Below, in pieces: positions 52,824-61,787 of a DNA stretch of 64,000 nucleotides (its first letter is position 1; the number at the start of each line of letters is the position of its first letter). Both the position numbers and the translations under genes were made by a program. The notes under the pieces were generated by a model. That model searched no databases, was not told the DNA's origin, and saw only the letters and a list, made by a program, of their open reading frames with translations. Source of the stretch: Phytohabitans maris (GTDB taxonomy: Bacteria; Actinomycetota; Actinomycetes; Mycobacteriales; Micromonosporaceae); contig NZ_JAVHUY010000032.1 in the NCBI RefSeq assembly GCF_031085175.1, forward strand, positions 52,249 through 116,248. The letters run 5' to 3'.

Positions 52824-55463
52824 CTACGGGTAGTTGTTCAGCGTCTGCCGCTGGGTGGCCGTGTTGGCCGTACCGCCGGTGTTGTTGACGATCCGGTTGA
52901 TCGTGCCGACGCCGCCCAGCGACACCGTCACCAGGTTGTGGAAGCGGACGCCCGGCGTGTCCGGCACCTCGAACGAGCGCTCGTTCACCACCGTGGGGTC
53001 CACGTTGAAGTAGCAGTAGCTGCCCACGCCCCACGCCTCGTGGCTGGTGACACCGTTGGCCACCTTGTACGCGGCGTACCCGCGGGTGCCGCCGTTCATC
53101 CACGCGGCCTGGTTCGGCGGGTCGTACGGCTTTTCGTTCTGGAAGAAGTACGTGCGGCCGCCGTTGCCGTTCCAGACCACCTCGTACTTCTGGTAGTGCT
53201 CGACGAAGAGGCCGTACATCGTGACGTTGTCGCCGTTGACGGTCAGCCCGGTGTCGGCGGTGTTGACGTTCCAGCCGATGCCGTCGCCGTGGTCGCCGCG
53301 CCACAGCCACATGTGGTCGCCGATCACGTTGTCGCTGTTGACGGTCAGGGTGTTCGTCGCCTTGCCGGCGATCGCGCCGCCGATCCGGAAGAAGACGTCG
53401 TGCAGCGAGGTCGGGTTGGCGGCGTGGCTCGCCGACGACCCGGCCGGGCCGACCTCCATCAGGACCGGCGAGTTGGTCGTGCCGGCCTCGAACATGAGAC
53501 CGGCGACCTTCACGCCGTCGACGTCCGCGACCGACATGGCCGTCACGCCGTTGTTGGCCTGGAGGGTGGCGAGGCCGAGGCCGAGCACCACGGTGTCCGG
53601 CCGGGTGACCCGGATGGTCTGGTCGATCTGGTACACGCCCGGCGTGAACAGCAGGTGCCGGCCGGCGGCGAGCGCGTTGTTGATGGTCGCCGCCGTGGTG
53701 CCCGGGCGGACCACGTAGAACTGGCTCAGCGAGATGGACGAGCCCGCCGGCGTCTTGTTGAACCAGGTGGTGCCGGACGAGTTGGTGCGCAGCGCGGGCA
53801 CGAAGACCCGGTACTCGCCGGTGCCGTCGACGTAGAGGAACGGCTTCTCGCGGACCACCGGGGTCGTCCCGACGACGGTGTGCGGCGGGTTCGGGTAGCT
53901 GGCCGCGGGGGCGCCGCTGACGCCCTGGAACACCATGTTCCACACGCCGCCGTTCCAGCTGCCGAACTCGCTGTTGCGCGAGTACCACTGCTGCTGCGAG
54001 CCGGAGACGACCTGACCGTCCACTTTGGTGTCGGCCATGAAGCCGCCGGAGGACCAGCCGTCGCCGCCGTTCCAGAGTTGGATCTGGTTGCCGGCGCCGC
54101 GCAGGTGCATGCGGCGGTACGGCGCGGCCTGGGAGACCGCCCAGCGCTCCACGATGGTGCCGGCCGGGAGGGTGACGGAGAGGTTCTCCGCCGCGCGCCA
54201 GAAGTTCTGCGTGGCGTTGCCGCCCATCCAGAACGCCTCGACCCGCACGTGGCCGTTGAGGTTGACGTCGTCCGGCGACATGCCGAGGCCGGCGACCTGG
54301 GTGAAGAAGCCGAGGTTGACGTCGGCGGTGTAGTTGCCGGGCTTGAACAGCACCGCGTACCGGTTGGGCGCGAACTGCGCCGTCTCCTGCTGGGCGAAGA
54401 TGGTGTTCAGTCGACTTTGGATGGTCGAGGTGGGCGTCGAGGGGTCGAAGACGTACGTGTTCGGCCCGAGGTTGGGGTTGTGCGGGTCGGTCGGCTCGAC
54501 CGGGTCGGTGGGTGGGGTGGTCGGCGGTGTCGTCGGCGGCGTGCTCGTGGTCCCGGTGCGCACCTGGAGCTCCCAGAGCGAGTAGCCCCACGCCGTGGCC
54601 CGGGCGGTGCCGTTGACCCGCACGTACCGGCCGGAGCCGCTCACGTCGAGCGTCTGCGTGCCGCCGGTGGAGGTGGTCGTGGAGTGGACGGTGGTCCAGC
54701 TCGTGCCGTTGGCCGAGGTCTGGATCTGGTACGCCGTCGCGTAGGCGGCCTCCCACTGGAGCACCACCTGGCATATCGACTGGCTGGCGCCGAGGTCCAC
54801 CTGGATCCACTGTGGATCGCTGAACGCCGAGGCCCAGCGGGTGCCGGTGTTGCCGTCGACCGCGGCGGACGCCGGGTACGCGGCGGACTCGGTGGAGGAG
54901 GCGGTGGCCGGGCGGCCGGCGGCGGCGTTGGCGGTGCCGCACGCGTTCGGCTGGGCGCCGAAGTCGCCGACCACCTCGAACTCCCAGAGCGAGTAACCCC
55001 ACGCCGTGGCCCGGGCGGTGCCGTTCATCCGCACGTACCGGCCGGATCCGGTGACGTCGAGCGTCTGCGTGCCGCCGGTCGAGGTGGTGGTGGCGTAGAC
55101 GTTGGTCCAGGTGGTGCCGTTCGTCGAGGTCTGGATCTGGTACGCCGTCGCGTACGCCGCCTCCCAGCGGAGCGTGACCTGGCTGATCGTCGCGGTGGCG
55201 CCCAGGTCGACCTGGATCCACTGTGGATCGCTGAACGCCGAGGCCCAGCGGGTGCCCTGGTCGCCGTCGACGGCCGCGGTGGCGGGGTACGCGGCGGACT
55301 CGCTCGAGGAGGCGGTGACCGGCCTGCCCTGCGAGATCAGCGCGGGTGCCGCGCTGGCGAACGGGATCGCGCCGATCGGGATCAGCGCGAGCACGGCCGC
55401 CGCGACGACGGCGATGACGAGCGGTCGACGTCTGATCCGGCGAAAGAGGGTACGGGAAGTCAT
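52824..55463 (-). CDS. Secreted beta-helix enzyme with two F5/8C (CBM32) domains, GH55-like
   Basis: 879 aa. Signal peptide (basic RTLFRRIRRRP, hydrophobic core, cleavage near FASAAPA). Two near-identical discoidin/CBM32 domains at about 42-165 and 180-300 (each with SESAAYPA/ATAAVDG or TESAAYPA, RWASAFSDPQWIQVDLGA, ATAWGYSLWE), a Thr/Pro linker (TTSTPPTTPPTTPP), and a right-handed beta-helix at about 325-879 with GRHLLFTPGVYQIDQTI and NVIGDHMWLWRGDHGDG. The beta-helix part resembles GH55-type exo-beta-1,3-glucanases; exact activity inferred from family shape and from the neighbouring ABC/GH1 genes. Confidence 0.7.
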   Translation of the reverse strand: MTSRTLFRRIRRRPLVIAVVAAAVLALIPIGAIPFASAAPALISQGRPVTASSSESAAYPATAAVDGDQGTRWASAFSDPQWIQVDLGATATISQVTLRWEAAYATAYQIQTSTNGTTWTNVYATTTSTGGTQTLDVTGSGRYVRMNGTARATAWGYSLWEFEVVGDFGAQPNACGTANAAAGRPATASSTESAAYPASAAVDGNTGTRWASAFSDPQWIQVDLGASQSICQVVLQWEAAYATAYQIQTSANGTSWTTVHSTTTSTGGTQTLDVSGSGRYVRVNGTARATAWGYSLWELQVRTGTTSTPPTTPPTTPPTDPVEPTDPHNPNLGPNTYVFDPSTPTSTIQSRLNTIFAQQETAQFAPNRYAVLFKPGNYTADVNLGFFTQVAGLGMSPDDVNLNGHVRVEAFWMGGNATQNFWRAAENLSVTLPAGTIVERWAVSQAAPYRRMHLRGAGNQIQLWNGGDGWSSGGFMADTKVDGQVVSGSQQQWYSRNSEFGSWNGGVWNMVFQGVSGAPAASYPNPPHTVVGTTPVVREKPFLYVDGTGEYRVFVPALRTNSSGTTWFNKTPAGSSISLSQFYVVRPGTTAATINNALAAGRHLLFTPGVYQIDQTIRVTRPDTVVLGLGLATLQANNGVTAMSVADVDGVKVAGLMFEAGTTNSPVLMEVGPAGSSASHAANPTSLHDVFFRIGGAIAGKATNTLTVNSDNVIGDHMWLWRGDHGDGIGWNVNTADTGLTVNGDNVTMYGLFVEHYQKYEVVWNGNGGRTYFFQNEKPYDPPNQAAWMNGGTRGYAAYKVANGVTSHEAWGVGSYCYFNVDPTVVNERSFEVPDTPGVRFHNLVTVSLGGVGTINRIVNNTGGTANTATQRQTLNNYP

Positions 55464-55513
55464 GACCCTGCCTGTCGTGGTGGTGGGGCCCGGACGCCGA
55501 AACCGGGATCGTT

Positions 55514-55525
55514 GAGAGCGCTCTC
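55514..55525. promoter_or_regulatory. Perfect 12-bp palindrome GAGAGCGCTCTC (operator A)
   Basis: Lies about 12 nt downstream of the -10 of the beta-helix enzyme promoter. TGAGAGCGTTCCC at 57063-57075 before the importer genes is a close relative. Shape and centre (GCGC) resemble LacI/CebR-type operators. Confidence 0.6.
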
Positions 55526-55537
55526 GCTCCCGGCAGA

Positions 55538-55566
55538 GTGTTACGCCGGCGTCACGAGTGCGTCAA
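55538..55566 (-). promoter_or_regulatory. Promoter of the beta-helix enzyme gene
   Basis: On the minus strand TTGACG (55561-55566), 17-nt spacer, TAACAC (55538-55543). Flanked by operator A downstream and by the AT-rich box B upstream. Confidence 0.55.
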
Positions 55567-55577
55567 GACATAGATCC

Positions 55578-55594
55578 ATCACAACGTAATAAAT
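55578..55594 (-). promoter_or_regulatory. AT-rich box B (ATTTATTACGTTGTGAT)
   Basis: 17-mer sharing 13 positions with TTTAATGACGTTGTAAT at 57099-57115. Both flank the ROK gene and both promoters of the regulon. AT-rich sites of this kind are typical ROK operators. Confidence 0.55.
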
Positions 55595-55617
55595 CCCGAA
55601 TGCCGGAAGTGGCGGGA

Positions 55618-56847
55618 TCAGACCGCGGCCGCCGCGGCGACGTTGTCAGCGCGGACGCCGCCGGCTGCCAGCAGGTGGGCGACCGGGAGCGTCGCCGCGC
55701 CCAGGGCCACCGCGTCCACGCCGAGCTGGCCGAGCTCGACGCTCGCCTGCTCGAAGGGCTTGCGGAGCGCCTGCGCCGCCGCCGCGTCCCGGATCGCGGG
55801 CAGGAGGCGCGCGCCGAGCGCCAGTCCCGCCCAGCCGCCGAGCACGACCCGCTCGGGGTTGAACAAGTTGATCAGGTTGGCCACGCCGGCGCCCAGGTAC
55901 GCCGCCGTCTCGTCGAGCACGCGGCGGGCGGTCTCGGAGCGGTCGGCGGCCGCGAGCAGCGCGTTGATCTGCGACTCCTCGTCGGCGCCGGGCACCGCGC
56001 GACCCCGCCGCGCCTCCCGGTAGCGCTCGATGATCCCCTCCGCGCCGACGTACGCCTCCAGGCAGCCGCGAGCCCCGCACCGGCAGGCCCGCCCGCCGTA
56101 CACGAGGGTGGTGTGCCCCCACTCGCCGGCGCTGCTCGCGACGCCCCGGTAGGTCGTGCCGCCGCTCACCACCGTGGCGCCGACACCGGAGCCGACCAGC
56201 GCGAACACCGCGTGCCGGGCACGCCGGCCGGCGCCGAACCACATCTCCGCCTGCCCCTGCGTCTTGGCGCCGTTGTCGATGTACAGCGGCACGTCGACCT
56301 CGGCCCGGATCATGCGTTCCAGCGGTACGCCGTCCCAGCCGAGCGTCTGCGCGTACACGACGGCCTCGCCGCCCTGCACCACGACGCCGGAGACGCCCAC
56401 GCCGACGCCGAGCAGGTCGGAGCGGGAGACGCCGGCCTCTTCGGTGACCGCCGCCAGGCCGGCGACGATGTGCCGCACCACCGTGGCCGGGTCGGGGCGG
56501 GCCGCGTCGATGGGGTGGTCGGCGCTGGCCAGCAGCGCCATCGACAGGTCGAAGAGCTCCACCCGCACCCGCGTCTCGCCGACGTCGACGCCGGCAACGA
56601 GCGCGAAGCGGGGCGCCACCCGCAGGCTCATGCTCGGCCGGCCGCCGTCCGACTCCAGGGCGCCGGCGTCGACCACCAGGCCGGCCGCGACCAGGTCGGC
56701 GACCACGTTGCTCACCGCGGGCTGGCTCAGCCCGGTGTCGCGGGCCAGGTCCTGGCGGGTCAGCGGGCCCTCCAGGAAGAGCTTCGACAGCAGCACGGCC
56801 CGGTTGCGCAGCCGCACCGTGCGGTTCGTCGTCCGTTCCAGGGCCAT
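55618..56847 (-). CDS. ROK family transcriptional repressor
   Basis: 409 aa. N-terminal winged helix (GPLTRQDLARDTGLSQPAVSNVVADLVAAGLVVD), then a ROK sugar-kinase fold: GVDVGETRVRVELFD, EWGHTTLVYGG and the zinc motif CRCGARGCLE with following GVANLINLFNPERVVLGG. Would repress the glycan regulon until a sugar (phosphate) binds. Located between its two likely targets. Immediately upstream stand two tandem REATG repeats. Confidence 0.9.
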   Translation of the reverse strand: MALERTTNRTVRLRNRAVLLSKLFLEGPLTRQDLARDTGLSQPAVSNVVADLVAAGLVVDAGALESDGGRPSMSLRVAPRFALVAGVDVGETRVRVELFDLSMALLASADHPIDAARPDPATVVRHIVAGLAAVTEEAGVSRSDLLGVGVGVSGVVVQGGEAVVYAQTLGWDGVPLERMIRAEVDVPLYIDNGAKTQGQAEMWFGAGRRARHAVFALVGSGVGATVVSGGTTYRGVASSAGEWGHTTLVYGGRACRCGARGCLEAYVGAEGIIERYREARRGRAVPGADEESQINALLAAADRSETARRVLDETAAYLGAGVANLINLFNPERVVLGGWAGLALGARLLPAIRDAAAAQALRKPFEQASVELGQLGVDAVALGAATLPVAHLLAAGGVRADNVAAAAAV

Positions 56848-56995
56848 GCCTACCCCGCTCCGCCGCTCGGCGCTCGTGCGCCGTCGTGGTCGAGGCCCGT
56901 AGCCTCGCGGCTCCCGCTCATGCCTACCCCGCTCCGCCGCTCGGCGCCCGTGCGCCGTCGTGGTCGAGGCCCGTAGCCTCCCGGCTCCCGCTCAT
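56848..56995 (-). repeat. REATG-unit, two tandem 74-bp copies upstream of the ROK gene
   Basis: Copies 56848-56921 and 56922-56995, each opening on the minus strand with ATGAGCGGGAGC and holding CGAGCGCCGAGCGGCGGAGC; they differ at a handful of bases. Each encodes a 23-residue mini-ORF MSGSREATGLDHDG... ending in TAG. The distal ATG of the next unit, then the ROK ATG, follow at 74-nt intervals. Confidence 0.85.
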
Positions 56996-57062
56996 GCACC
57001 ACCTCGATCAACCCGCCCGCTGGCAGATAACTGTAAGGCTCGCCCGCCCGCCGGAATCCTGG

Positions 57063-57075
57063 TGAGAGCGTTCCC
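57063..57075. promoter_or_regulatory. Operator A copy (TGAGAGCGTTCCC)
   Basis: Directly 5' of the TTGACG -35 of the importer promoter; imperfect version of the 55514-55525 palindrome. Confidence 0.5.
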
Positions 57076-57104
57076 TTGACGGCGAACCGGAAAGTCACTT
57101 TAAT
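57076..57104 (+). promoter_or_regulatory. Promoter of the sugar importer operon
   Basis: TTGACG (57076-57081), 17-nt spacer, TTTAAT (57099-57104), about 50 nt before the GTG of the binding protein. Confidence 0.6.
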
Positions 57105-57115
57105 GACGTTGTAAT
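57099..57115 (+). promoter_or_regulatory. AT-rich box B copy (TTTAATGACGTTGTAAT)
   Basis: Overlaps the -10, so a bound protein would block RNA polymerase. AT-rich island in GC-rich DNA; matches 55578-55594. Confidence 0.55.
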
Positions 57116-57154
57116 TTAAGCCCTGATGTAACTCCCACGCCAGAAGGGCGCATC

Positions 57155-58456
57155 GTGTCTCGACGACTATTGGCAATGACTGCCGCGGCCCTCGTGCTGG
57201 CCGCTTCGATTACCGCGTGCGGCGACGACTCGGAGGGCGGCTCCGGCGGTGCCAAGACACTCACCTACTGGGCCAGCAACCAGGGCTCCAGCCTCGACTT
57301 CGACAAGCAGACCCTCCAGCCCGAGCTGGACAAGTTCGAGCAGCAGACCGGCATCAAGGTGAACGTCGAGGTCGTGCCCTGGTCCGACCTGCTCAACCGG
57401 CTCCTCGCCGCGGCCACCTCGGGCAAGGGCCCGGACGTGGTCAACATCGGCAACACCTGGTCGGCGTCGCTGCAGGCGACCGGCGCGTTCATCCCGTTCG
57501 ACGACGCGACGATCGGCGCCGTCGGCGGCAAGGACCGCTTCGTGCCGGCCGCGCTGGCCGCCGCGGGCGCGCCCGGCCAGCCGCCGACCGCCGTGCCGCT
57601 GTACAGCCTGGCGTACGCCCTCTACTACAACAAGAAGATGTTCGCCGACGCCGGCATCAGCGCGCCGCCGACCACCTGGGAAGAGCTCGTCACCACCGGC
57701 AAGAAGCTGACCAAGGGCGACCAGTGGGGCCTCGCCGTCGAGGGCGCCAACATCTCGGAGAACTCGCACCACGCCTTCGCGTTCGGCCAGCAGTGGGGCG
57801 GCGAGTGGTTCGACGCCTCCGGCAAGCCCACGTTCGACACCCCGCAGAACGTGGCCGCCGTCAAGCGGTACATCGACCTGATGGCCGTCGACAAGATCGT
57901 CAACCCGAGCAACGCCGAGTACGCGCAGAACCAGTCGGTCTCCGACTTCGCCAACGGCAAGGCGGCCATGCTGCTGTGGCAGGCGGCCGGCAACGCGTTC
58001 AAGACGCAGGGCATGGCGGCCGACGCGTACGGCGTGGCGCCGGTGCCGTTCCCGGCCACCACCCCGGCCGGCGGCAAGAAGGTCAACAGCATGGTGGCCG
58101 GCATCAACATCGCGGTCTTCAAGCACACCAAGGACAAGGACGCCGCGCTGCAGTTCGTCAAGTTCATGACCAGCGACGCCGAGCAGGTCCAGCTCAACAA
58201 GGTGTACGGCTCGCTCCCCTCGGTGACGACCGTGTCGGGTGACGCGGCGTTCCAGGCCGAGGAGCAGAAGGTGCTCGCCAGCGTGCTCGCCACCAGCGCC
58301 GCCCCGCTGCCCCAGGTCGCGGAGGAGAGCAAGTTCGAGACCCTTGTGGGTACGGCGATGAAGGAGCTGTTCGCGGACGCGGCCAGCGGCAAGGCGGTCA
58401 CCGAGGACGCGGTCAAGGAGAAGCTCGGCAACGCCCAGCAGCAGATGGGCAGCTGA
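57155..58456 (+). CDS. Sugar ABC transporter substrate-binding lipoprotein
   Basis: 433 aa. Lipoprotein signal with lipobox ASITAC (Cys at about residue 22); mature cluster-B fold with KTLTYWASNQGSSLDFDK, GKGPDVVNIGNTWSASLQ, PLYSLAYALYYNKKMFADAG and GKAAMLLWQAAGNAF, typical of oligosaccharide-binding proteins. First gene of the operon; GTG start. A 13-bp hairpin follows, which usually raises binding-protein mRNA over the permeases. Confidence 0.93.
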   Translation: MSRRLLAMTAAALVLAASITACGDDSEGGSGGAKTLTYWASNQGSSLDFDKQTLQPELDKFEQQTGIKVNVEVVPWSDLLNRLLAAATSGKGPDVVNIGNTWSASLQATGAFIPFDDATIGAVGGKDRFVPAALAAAGAPGQPPTAVPLYSLAYALYYNKKMFADAGISAPPTTWEELVTTGKKLTKGDQWGLAVEGANISENSHHAFAFGQQWGGEWFDASGKPTFDTPQNVAAVKRYIDLMAVDKIVNPSNAEYAQNQSVSDFANGKAAMLLWQAAGNAFKTQGMAADAYGVAPVPFPATTPAGGKKVNSMVAGINIAVFKHTKDKDAALQFVKFMTSDAEQVQLNKVYGSLPSVTTVSGDAAFQAEEQKVLASVLATSAAPLPQVAEESKFETLVGTAMKELFADAASGKAVTEDAVKEKLGNAQQQMGS

Positions 58457-58469
58457 GAAAACCGAGCGT

Positions 58470-58503
58470 GGCCGTGGAGGGGAACGCCGACCCCTCCACG
58501 GCC
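58470..58503 (+). terminator. mRNA-stabilising/attenuating hairpin after the binding-protein gene
   Basis: Perfect 13-bp stem GGCCGTGGAGGGG / CCCCTCCACGGCC with an 8-nt loop, no T-run; sits in the 66-bp gap before the first permease gene. Confidence 0.75.
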
Positions 58504-58522
58504 CATCCTTGAGAGGACCGCG

Positions 58523-59494
58523 ATGGTGACCACCACGACGGCTCCGGCGCCGGCCCGGCCGTCCACGCCCGGCACCGGCCGTACGAAGAAGGGCCGGCTG
58601 CCCCGCTCGAAGCTGCCCTACCTGCTCCTGCTCCCGGCCATCGCGCTCGAACTGCTCGTCCACGTCGTGCCGATGGTCGTGGGCGTGTGGATGAGCGTGC
58701 TGGAGCTGACCCAGTTTCAGATCCGGGACTGGTCCGCGGCGCCCTTCGTCGGCCTGGACAACTACAAGGCCACATTGGACGTCAACGGTCCGGTCGGCAA
58801 GGAGCTGCTGCACTCGTTCTGGGTGACCGTGATGTACACGACGCTCTCGGTCGGGCTCTCCTGGCTCTTCGGGCTCTTCGCCGGCGTTTACCTGCAACGC
58901 CCCTTCCCCGGGCGGTCGCTGCTGCGCACGCTCTTCCTCACCCCGTACGCGCTGCCGGTCTACGCGGCCGTCATCACCTGGACGTTCATCTTCCAGCGGG
59001 ACACCGGCCTGCTCAACGAGCTGCTCACCACGACCGGGCTCGCCGACGACCGGCCGTTCTGGCTGATCGGCGGCAACAGCTTCTGGGCGCTGCTGGTCGT
59101 GTCGGTGTGGCGCTCGTGGCCGTTCGCGTTCCTGTGTGTCATGGCCGGCCTGCAGAACGTGCCGAGCGAGATGTACGAGGCGGCCGCGATCGACGGCGCG
59201 GGTTTCTGGCGCCGGCTCAAGGACGTGACGCTGCCGATGCTGCGGCCGGTCAACCAGGTGCTGATCCTGGTGCTGTTCCTCTGGACGTTCAACGACTTCA
59301 ACACCCCGTTCGTCCTCTTCGGAGGGTCCGCGCCGGAGCAGGCCGACCTCATCTCCATCCACATCTACCGCAGCTCGTTCATCACCTGGAACTTCGGCCA
59401 GGGCTCGGCGATGTCGGTGGCGCTGCTGCTCTTCCTGCTGATCGTGACGGCCGGGTACCTGCTGGTCACCAACCGGAGGAGGGAACATGCGTGA
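58523..59494 (+). CDS. Sugar ABC transporter permease (MalF-like)
   Basis: 323 aa, six predicted TM helices after a basic/Pro-rich N-terminus. EAA loop MYEAAAIDGAGFWRRLKDVTLPML contacts the ATPase, which is not encoded here (such operons usually use the shared MsiK). Overlaps the next gene by 8 nt. Confidence 0.92.
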   Translation: MVTTTTAPAPARPSTPGTGRTKKGRLPRSKLPYLLLLPAIALELLVHVVPMVVGVWMSVLELTQFQIRDWSAAPFVGLDNYKATLDVNGPVGKELLHSFWVTVMYTTLSVGLSWLFGLFAGVYLQRPFPGRSLLRTLFLTPYALPVYAAVITWTFIFQRDTGLLNELLTTTGLADDRPFWLIGGNSFWALLVVSVWRSWPFAFLCVMAGLQNVPSEMYEAAAIDGAGFWRRLKDVTLPMLRPVNQVLILVLFLWTFNDFNTPFVLFGGSAPEQADLISIHIYRSSFITWNFGQGSAMSVALLLFLLIVTAGYLLVTNRRREHA

Positions 59495-60326
59495 GACGGC
59501 CGCCGAGCGCTGGTCGCGCCGGGTCGTGCTGACCCTGCTCACGTTGTTCACGGTCACGCCGCTCTACGTGATGCTCAGCTCCGCGGTGAAGCCGCTGCGC
59601 GACGTGCAGGGCGCCTTCACCTGGCTGCCGACCCGCCCGAGCTTCCAGGCGTTCGTCGACATGTGGAGCACGGTGCCGCTCGGCCGGTACCTCGTCAACA
59701 GCCTGCTGGTCTCCAGCGTGGCCGCGGTCGTCTCGGTGGCGATCGCCATCTTCGCCGCATTCGCGGTCAGCCGGTACCGGTTTCGCGGCCGCCAGGTCTT
59801 CTCGGTGACCGTGCTCTCGACGCAGATGTTTCCCGGGATCCTCTTCCTGCTCCCGCTCTTCCTCATCTACGTCAACCTCGGCAACGCCACCGGCATCGAG
59901 CTCTACGCCAGCCGCACCGGCCTCGTCATCACGTACCTGACGTTCTCGCTGCCGTTTTCCATCTGGATGCTGGTCGGCTACTTCGACTCGATCCCGCGCG
60001 GCCTCGACGAGGCGGCGCAGGTGGACGGCGCCGGTCCGATGAGGACACTCTTCCAGGTCATCCTGCCGACCGCGATCCCCGGCGTCGTGGCGGTCACGGT
60101 GTACGCCTTCATGACCGCGTGGGGCGAGGTGCTCTTCGCCTCGGTGATGACCGACGAGAACAGCCGGACCCTCGCCGTGGGCCTGCAGGGCTACGCGACC
60201 CAGTACAACGTGTACTGGAACCAGGTCATGGCCGCGTCGCTGGTCGTGAGCATCCCCGTGGTCGCCGGATTCCTGATGCTCCAGCGCTACTTCGTCGCCG
60301 GCCTCACCGCCGGCGCCGTCAAATGA
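59487..60326 (+). CDS. Sugar ABC transporter permease (MalG-like)
   Basis: 279 aa, six predicted TM helices; EAA loop [27 protein letters not shown] near residue 175. Partner of the preceding permease. The stop codon overlaps the ATG of the GH1 gene. Confidence 0.92.
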   Translation: MRETAAERWSRRVVLTLLTLFTVTPLYVMLSSAVKPLRDVQGAFTWLPTRPSFQAFVDMWSTVPLGRYLVNSLLVSSVAAVVSVAIAIFAAFAVSRYRFRGRQVFSVTVLSTQMFPGILFLLPLFLIYVNLGNATGIELYASRTGLVITYLTFSLPFSIWMLVGYFDSIPRGLDEAAQVDGAGPMRTLFQVILPTAIPGVVAVTVYAFMTAWGEVLFASVMTDENSRTLAVGLQGYATQYNVYWNQVMAASLVVSIPVVAGFLMLQRYFVAGLTAGAVK

Positions 60327-61708
60327 GTCCTACCAGAGGGGAAACCGAGACCGTGCCGGACCTGTCGAAGCTGCCACCCGACTTTACCTGGGGCGTCGCC
60401 ACCGCGGCGTACCAGATCGAAGGCGCCGTCGGGGAGGATGGCCGGAAACCGTCCATCTGGGACACCTTCAGCCGGGTACCCGGTGCCATCGACAACGCGG
60501 ACAACGGTGACGTCGCCTGCGACCACTACCACCGGTGGCCCGAGGACGTCGCGCTGATGCGCAAGCTCGGCGTCCAGGCGTACCGCTTCTCGATGGCCTG
60601 GCCGCGGGTCATTCCCGACGGGGTCGGCCAGGTCAACGCGTCCGGACTCGCCTTCTACGACCGCCTCGTCGACGCGCTGCTCGACGCGGGCATCAAGCCG
60701 ATGGTCACGCTGTACCACTGGGACCTGCCGCAGGCGTTGCAGGACAAGGGCGGCTGGCCGGAGCGGGCCACCGCCGAGGCGTTCGCCGACTACGCGACGG
60801 TGGTCGCCGGCGCGCTCGGCGACCGGGTCACCGAGTGGGTCACCGTCAACGAACCGCTCTGCGTCTCCTGGATCGGCCACCTGGAGGGGCGGATGGCGCC
60901 CGGGGTACGCGACCTCGGCCTCGCCGTCCGGGCCAGCCACCACACGCTGCTCGGCCACGGCCTGGCCACCCAGGCGATCCGGGCCGCCGCGCCCAGCCCG
61001 CCGCAGGTGGGGATCGTGCTCAACCCCAGCCCGTGCGAGCCGGGCAGCGAACGCCCCGAGGACGTGGCCGCGGCCCGCCGCGCCGACGGGCACACCAACC
61101 GGTGGTGGCTCGACCCGCTGTACGGGCGCGGCTACCCCGCCGACATGGTCGAGACGTACGGCCACGAACCGCCCGTCCACCCCGGCGACCTGGAGCTCAT
61201 CGCCACGCCGACCGAGTTCCTGGGGCTCAACTACTACTTCCGCCAGCTCGTGGTCGACGACCCCGACGGGCCCGCGCCGTACGCCCGGCAGATCCCGGTG
61301 CCCGGCTCGATGGAGACCGCGATGGGCTGGGAGATGTACCCCTCCGGCCTCTCCCAGCTGCTGGTGAGCGTCTCGGAGACGTACCGGCCGGCCCGGGTCA
61401 TCGTCACCGAGAGCGGCTCGGCCTGGCGGGACGAGCTCACCCCGGACGGCGAGATCCAGGACAAGGAGCGCACCGACTACCTGGAACAGCACATCGACGC
61501 CTGTGCCGAGGCGGCGGCGCAGGGCGTGCCGATCGACGGCTACTACGTCTGGTCCCTGCTGGACAACTTCGAGTGGTCCTACGGGTACGACAAGCGCTTC
61601 GGCCTGGTGCACGTCGACTACGACAGCCAGCGCCGGACGATCAAGGCGAGCGGCCACCGGTACGCGAACCTGATCGCCCAGCACCGCCAGGTAACGGCGG
61701 TCAACTGA
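60323..61708 (+). CDS. GH1 beta-glucosidase
   Basis: 461 aa from the coupled ATG (GTG 60353 is a possible shorter start). (beta/alpha)8 enzyme hydrolysing imported oligosaccharides. [29 protein letters not shown] is the family start signature; acid/base Glu in WVTVNEPLC; nucleophile region VTESGSAW, where the common ITENG is changed to TESG (Glu kept). [20 protein letters not shown] closes the domain. No signal peptide, so cytoplasmic. Confidence 0.95.
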   Translation: MSPTRGETETVPDLSKLPPDFTWGVATAAYQIEGAVGEDGRKPSIWDTFSRVPGAIDNADNGDVACDHYHRWPEDVALMRKLGVQAYRFSMAWPRVIPDGVGQVNASGLAFYDRLVDALLDAGIKPMVTLYHWDLPQALQDKGGWPERATAEAFADYATVVAGALGDRVTEWVTVNEPLCVSWIGHLEGRMAPGVRDLGLAVRASHHTLLGHGLATQAIRAAAPSPPQVGIVLNPSPCEPGSERPEDVAAARRADGHTNRWWLDPLYGRGYPADMVETYGHEPPVHPGDLELIATPTEFLGLNYYFRQLVVDDPDGPAPYARQIPVPGSMETAMGWEMYPSGLSQLLVSVSETYRPARVIVTESGSAWRDELTPDGEIQDKERTDYLEQHIDACAEAAAQGVPIDGYYVWSLLDNFEWSYGYDKRFGLVHVDYDSQRRTIKASGHRYANLIAQHRQVTAVN

Positions 61709-61726
61709 GCTCACCGGGGGATGAGA

Positions 61727-61783
61727 GTGGGGTCGGGACCCGCCGCTCGCCGTGGCACCTGGGCGGCGGCGTCCCGGCCCCAC
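61727..61783. terminator. Imperfect hairpin between convergent genes
   Basis: About 20-bp imperfect arms (GTGGGGTCGGGACCCGCCGC and its near complement ending CCGGCCCCAC) in the 79-bp convergent gap; could stop both directions. Confidence 0.45.
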
Positions 61784-61787
61784 GCGG

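Noticed and set aside
52434..55589. 1051-aa + strand ORF antisense to the beta-helix enzyme
   Set aside because: Composition-driven shadow frame; it also crosses the homopolymer tract.
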